Shown here: in pieces, positions 59,860 to 64,000 of the stretch | Position numbering within the stretch: the first letter of the stretch is position 1 | How the letters are laid out: each line of letters starts with the position of its first letter | Source of the DNA: Dreissena polymorpha | Lineage: Eukaryota > Mollusca > Bivalvia > Myida > Dreissenidae | Length of the DNA stretch: 64,000 bases | Reading direction: 5' to 3' | NCBI RefSeq assembly: GCF_020536995.1 | Contig: NC_068359.1 | Span: 80,071,346 to 80,135,345 of the forward strand | The notes under the pieces: model-generated | Told to the model about the DNA's origin: nothing | Database searches by the model: none | The model's input: the letters and a program-made list of their open reading frames with translations, nothing else | Translations under genes and position numbers: made by a program

Positions 59860-61979
59860 TGAAAACATTCGAGAATTTTGTTGCACAGATGAACCAAAAA
59901 ACTTGCCATGTCCGAAACGCGCTACTGGTGAGCGACAAAATACAGACTGTGCCCCCCAAAAAAGAACATGCATTAAGATGCGCATCTGATCTTCTCTGAT
60001 AATGCCACAACAATTACATACATCATGTATCAGTGTTTATTTTGGCCAAGGTATTGGGTGATATATTTTGCCCAAAACAGTGCAAAAAATCCTCTACTCC
60101 TAGGAAAGCTAAAACATGTATACGAGTGCTAAATGTGTCAGTTGATACAGGTTTTGAAATGTTCAAAACAAACGTTTGTTGTTCTAATTGCATAAGCATG
60201 TTTTCAAGTTTTTTATATCTCATACTTACAAAACAAAAATATTTTTTTCCATGTTACCATGCAACTGTTTTCACCTTATGGACACAGACTGCCTTTCCGA
60301 AAAACTGGAAAAAAAATCAGTGTGAATATTGTATTTATTTTTGTTTTACAATGAAAATCCTATATTTTTGTTTGTTTGCTACATTGTTTCCATAGTAACA
60401 AAAACAAACAATTTTGATATATAAGTTATTGTTTATTTTGTCTATTTTTCTATATCAGAAATAATGATAAATAATGATTATTTCATATACTGAAACATTG
60501 AGTATCCAAGTGTACTTTTAACCAACACTTTTAATGCTGTTTTTTTCCATTCTGTTGTTTTTGAGGTTACATTATACTTAAATACACACGTAACTGATTA
60601 AAAAAGGAAATTGTTCATGGAACTCACAAATTATTGATTGTTATTGTTTTACTAGTTACAAAACAGTGAAATTAATGTTGTGTTTGCCTTTAAACAAACA
60701 CATGATTGAAAATACAATTCATATATTTATAAAAGGTGTGATTGTGTGCTCTGGTGATTATTAACATGTAGATCGGTTACCATAGCAACACAAATGATAC
60801 ATTTTAAATGTCCATAATGCTGTTGTCAGTTTATTGCACTATAATTATTTATTTGACTAAAGGAAAGAGTATTGTTTTAATAAAACAATGTGCTTGTTTT
60901 TTTGAATGTTTTGGTTGTTTTTTTGTTTTAAATGATAACTTTTAGTGACGGAAAAATGTAGGGTTGGTCACTTTGGAAGGTCATAAAATTAGATTTGAAT
61001 ATGATAAATCAAAAAATCTATATCATTTTTGTGAACTACAATGTTTAGAGAATCCAAAATTGCCCAAAAGTCAAAATGTGATTTTTTGAACACAAGACTG
61101 ATTTTCCCAGCATTGGTCATATATTATAGGTTTGTAGAGTGTCGTTTACAATTCATCATAATTGTTTCTCGTAATGCTACACAATTGTTTAAATGAAACA
61201 TGATAATACTTGTTTGTTATTTACGTTATATCCCATTTTAAGGATGTTAAAATTATATTGAATTCTTAAAATACTTGTTAAATATACAAAGTTTTAAATC
61301 ATTTTTCATAAATATGATTGAAATAGTTACTTCATTCGATGGGTTATCTAGAAATTATTATGTGATTTTGTTTCACTGCACATATCAGTAAATATGTACA
61401 ATCTAGCCGTTTTTAGCAAAAAACGTCGATTAATCCAACAAGTTTGTAATGTAAATTCACAACAACAACAATATTGATGTCAATAGTGTAATAATAAAAT
61501 GTATTGTTGAACAATACTTTAAGATAATTTCTTTATTGTTAATTTTCATTGAAATGAAAATTCCTTGTAGTAAACTGAAAAACAAAACAAAAAAAATAAA
61601 TAAAAAAACATTCGGAGCACAAACAATAATAAGATAAAACATATATGTGCATACTGTTCACGACTAAACGACTGCATCAAACATCAAAGATAGTTGTTTT
61701 CACTCGATAACTTCAATAAATTAAATCGAAACAATACGATGACCAGTTAAAAAATTTGCGTGACATTACAACAAAGCGGTTTCAGTGACCGTATTTCCTG
61801 CGCTATGTGGGCGTATGAATCAACATGTTGACACATTGTCCCCAATATATGTTAAAACATACAATTTCATATAAGAACTTCCAATATTGCGACTAATTAA
61901 TAAATGTACATGCACATCTGGGAAAACATCTGAGGCGAATAGATCACACGTTCAAACTCATTGAAGCATTTACAAATGT
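59860..61979. other. Non-coding spacer
   Basis: AT-rich, with no recognised gene. Several repeats of 'ccatagtaac / ccatagcaac' words suggest eroded repeats. The 120-codon + frame at 60033-60395 is Phe/Cys-rich without a domain. Confidence 0.4.
61532..61537 (-). terminator. Candidate poly(A) signal for the beta-propeller gene
   Basis: First AATAAA on the minus strand after the stop, about 440 bases downstream. Confidence 0.3.
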
Positions 61980-62817
61980 TTAAATTGCATTCATTGTACA
62001 CTGTATCATACAAGATGATCCCTTTGAGTTCAAAAATATGTTTCCCGAACGTCGGTGGATCTGTATGACACTTGGGTATTTGCCTTCGTCTTTAAAAAGG
62101 ATCTCACTTTCTCCACTTTCAACATCGATCTCAAGAAGAGATTGTGTTTTGTCACAGCTGTAGCAGCAAACCCACAACTTGGAACTATCCTTCAAAATAA
62201 CTCCCAACGGTTCTTCACCAATTCCACTAAAATCAATACATTTCAAAGCTCTTCCTTCACTGCTTAAGTGCAGGATTGTGGGGTTTTCCGTTTCTGATAC
62301 GTACATTGATTTATTTGCGTTATCAACAGTGATATACCAAGGGTCATGCATCATTCCATGATGTATTGTTTGCTGTACCGATGCGTCAAATATGTTAAAG
62401 AGATTGATCTTTGCATAAGGACGTCCGTATGTGACATACAATCGCCCGGAAGAATATGCCAATCCGCGACAGGAATCATGGTACTCATACTCGTGAGTTA
62501 ATTCTATTTTATCAGCTCCTATTTTCAGACGCAGTAATTTTCCAGCAGATGGCGCGGATGCTATCGCGGTGTTCTCGTCTATGTTTATCACATCCCACGG
62601 GGCATATGGCAATGTCAACGACTGTCCAGAGCATTTACCAGCTTCTGTATCCACTAACTTGATGCATCTGTTAGCACGATCTGCCACAGCGAGTCGTTTA
62701 AGAGATACAATTGAACATCCGGTAATGTTAGGATCTTCTGAATCGTTTCCAGCTCTTATGTCTAGACTTTTAACAACTTGTAACTCCCTTTTCTTTGGTG
62801 ATGTTGATGGCTTTTGG
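61980..62817 (-). CDS. Last exon of a TRIM/B-box-like NHL beta-propeller gene
   Basis: Partial gene: a 3' exon of about 278 codons ending at 61980. A clear acceptor (atttgcag) lies just before 62817 and gives a phase-2 junction, so the ATG at 62852 is probably not the true start. The product has repeating beta-strand blocks typical of NHL-type six-bladed propellers in bivalve TRIM-like proteins: I-T-G-C-S-I, R-L-A-V-A-D-R-A-N-R-C-I-K-L-V, A-P-W-D-V-I, C-R-G-L-A-Y, R-L-Y-V-T-Y-G, D-P-W-Y-I-T-V, E-P-L-G-V-I and K-L-W-V-C-C-Y. In those proteins RING, B-box and coiled-coil parts lie upstream and the propeller binds RNA or protein partners. The upstream exons are not seen in the remaining 1.2 kb and would lie past the window edge. 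Confidence 0.75.
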
Positions 62818-62860
62818 CTGCAAATGTACATACACAACTCAATATTACTCACTTTTTTTT

Positions 62861-62940
62861 AGGAATGGCAACGAATACCGATATCGGTATTCGAATATTC
62901 GGTCACCATTCCGAACGAATATTCGGATATTCGGTCAACA
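62861..62940. repeat. Palindrome-rich transposon end (gaatattcgg words)
   Basis: Starts aggaatggcaacgaataccg and contains ccgatatcgg, cgaatattcgg (twice) and gatattcgg in 80 bases. Similar sequences form the ends of DNA transposons in several animal genomes. Only one end is seen. Confidence 0.45.
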
Positions 62941-63591
62941 TCTGTTGGAAAAAAGGTCAACTTTGTTAACCGTACCATTACTCCATGAATTCTACTTTCG
63001 TTTTTACCGTAAGTTTACCGGAAGTGACTAAATATTGACACAGCGTTGCCGTCGCTAATTCGAAGCTGATTACTTTTTATTGTTAAAATTGAATGACAAA
63101 AACTGTTTTTAAACTATTAATATCGTACATCAACAATAGAACGAGAGCAATAATATTTCATGACTACAAAATAATTACATGACAAAACAGTTAGATCTAA
63201 ATATAATTAACGCTGAACTTAAACGAATTATGTTCATAGCCACAACACACTTTGAACCTGTTTAACAGACTAAACAGTCAGTCTTTTAAAGTTGCCACGT
63301 TTAAAAGTCACTTGGATTGGCGACTTCTTATCGGATGATGTCGTGAAATACTTCCAAGCAGCGGAAGGCGTAGGTGGCATTTTGCTTGGACAGAGATTTA
63401 CTTTATGCGTGTAGCAATTATAATATTTTCAATTAAATGAGGGCGAAATACCAAAAACATTTCTTTAAGTATAATACTTGATTGAATATTAAGTAATTAA
63501 TTAAAGTTTGGACCATACGGTATGCAAATACTCATTAGAGGTTGAGTAAATTATTTTCTAAAAGCTTTTTGATTGGACAACGTGATTATAA

Positions 63592-63824
63592 CCATACGAT
63601 CTTTTTTGTTTTTCACACCAATTCGGCTATTTCTTTACTCATTTAATCTTTGATCATTTTAAATGTAATTCGAGTTATTAGATCAAGACGGGTCGGTGTT
63701 TTAATTTCCATACGGTCTCATTTGTTTTTTACACCAAGTTGGCTTTTCCTTTAATATTTAATCTTTGATAATTTTAAATGTAATTCGAGTAATTGGATCA
63801 AGTGCAGGTCGGTGTTTTGATTGC
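63592..63824. repeat. 116-bp tandem duplication
   Basis: Two adjacent units begin 'ccatacg(a/g)tct' at 63592 and 63708. They share 'tttaatctttgat(c/a)atttt', 'aaatgtaattcgagt', 'ggatcaag' or 'agatcaag', and 'ggtcggtgtttt'. They are about 85% identical. Confidence 0.75.
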
Positions 63825-64000
63825 CGACGCGATTTGCACCTATCATAATTTTGACACAAAGTATCTGTCTTTGTTAGGCAATTAACGGGATTTATGACCG
63901 GTATACTGTCATCACCATAGCGACGCATTATCGCGCCTAACGGAATAAACATTATGACACGAGGAACAACTTTTTACAATGTTTGAAGCAAATTTCACGA

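Larger units (their letters stand above)
62818..64000. other. Intron or flank of the beta-propeller gene
   Basis: No exon was recognised. It holds the palindrome-rich block at 62861-62940 and the 116-bp duplication at 63592-63824. Confidence 0.4.

Noticed and set aside
62456-62862. Plus-strand frames over the beta-propeller exon
   Set aside because: Antisense shadows of the coding exon on the minus strand.
1-64000. CRISPR array, operon or bacterial origin
   Set aside because: Tandem repeats here have no spacer structure, and the genes contain introns, so the DNA is eukaryotic.

Overview
The window looks like AT-rich, intron-bearing genomic DNA from a bivalve mollusc, probably a heterodont clam or mussel. 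Genes have short conserved exons with GT-AG introns. Many dispersed repeats are of kinds I associate with bivalve genomes: gtctgtctg-rich elements, elements starting acaagaggg(c)catgatgg, the gtcccctacc...ggtaggggac element, and palindromic gagccgcg-type elements. No bacterial features are present. The species cannot be fixed from the sequence alone.

The main genic content is a convergent (tail-to-tail) pair of diverged paralogues. Copy A is on + (7818-13550) and copy B on - (33033-26149), with about 12.6 kb between their stops. Comparing the two copies lets both be resolved into ten exons with matching phases, and nearly all exon lengths are identical (571 and 559 aa). The predicted protein starts with a roughly 130-190 residue helical domain that I read as a DZIP3-type HEPN domain with a lost catalytic motif. 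A short charged and Ser/Pro linker follows, then two beta-alpha-alpha-beta modules that resemble the TRADD N-terminal domain, then a variable basic tail. This suggests an undescribed mollusc immune or cell-death adaptor family. The exon structure is seen directly; the family assignments are inference.

Layout. 1-7.8 kb: degenerate 'actgcatac' repeats, small palindromes and two non-autonomous DNA elements. 7.8-13.6 kb: copy A. 13.7-26.1 kb: repeat-rich spacer with a 14.5-kb MITE, a dead LINE reverse-transcriptase fragment (15.9-16.6 kb) and a duplicated segment (24.1/25.0 kb). 26.1-33.0 kb: copy B, two of whose introns hold opposite-facing copies of one terminal-inverted-repeat element, each carrying a different tRNA-like core. 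33-46.8 kb: mostly non-coding, with dispersed repeats, a foldback element and microsatellites. 46.8-54.5 kb: a fairly young but broken LTR retroelement with gag- and protease-like parts and several internal tandem repeats. 55-59.8 kb: remnants of a DUF7869-type gene whose intron-like middle holds a ~177-bp tandem array. 62-62.8 kb: the last exon of a TRIM/B-box-like beta-propeller (NHL-type) gene on -, running off toward the right edge. The right end is non-coding with a 116-bp tandem duplication.
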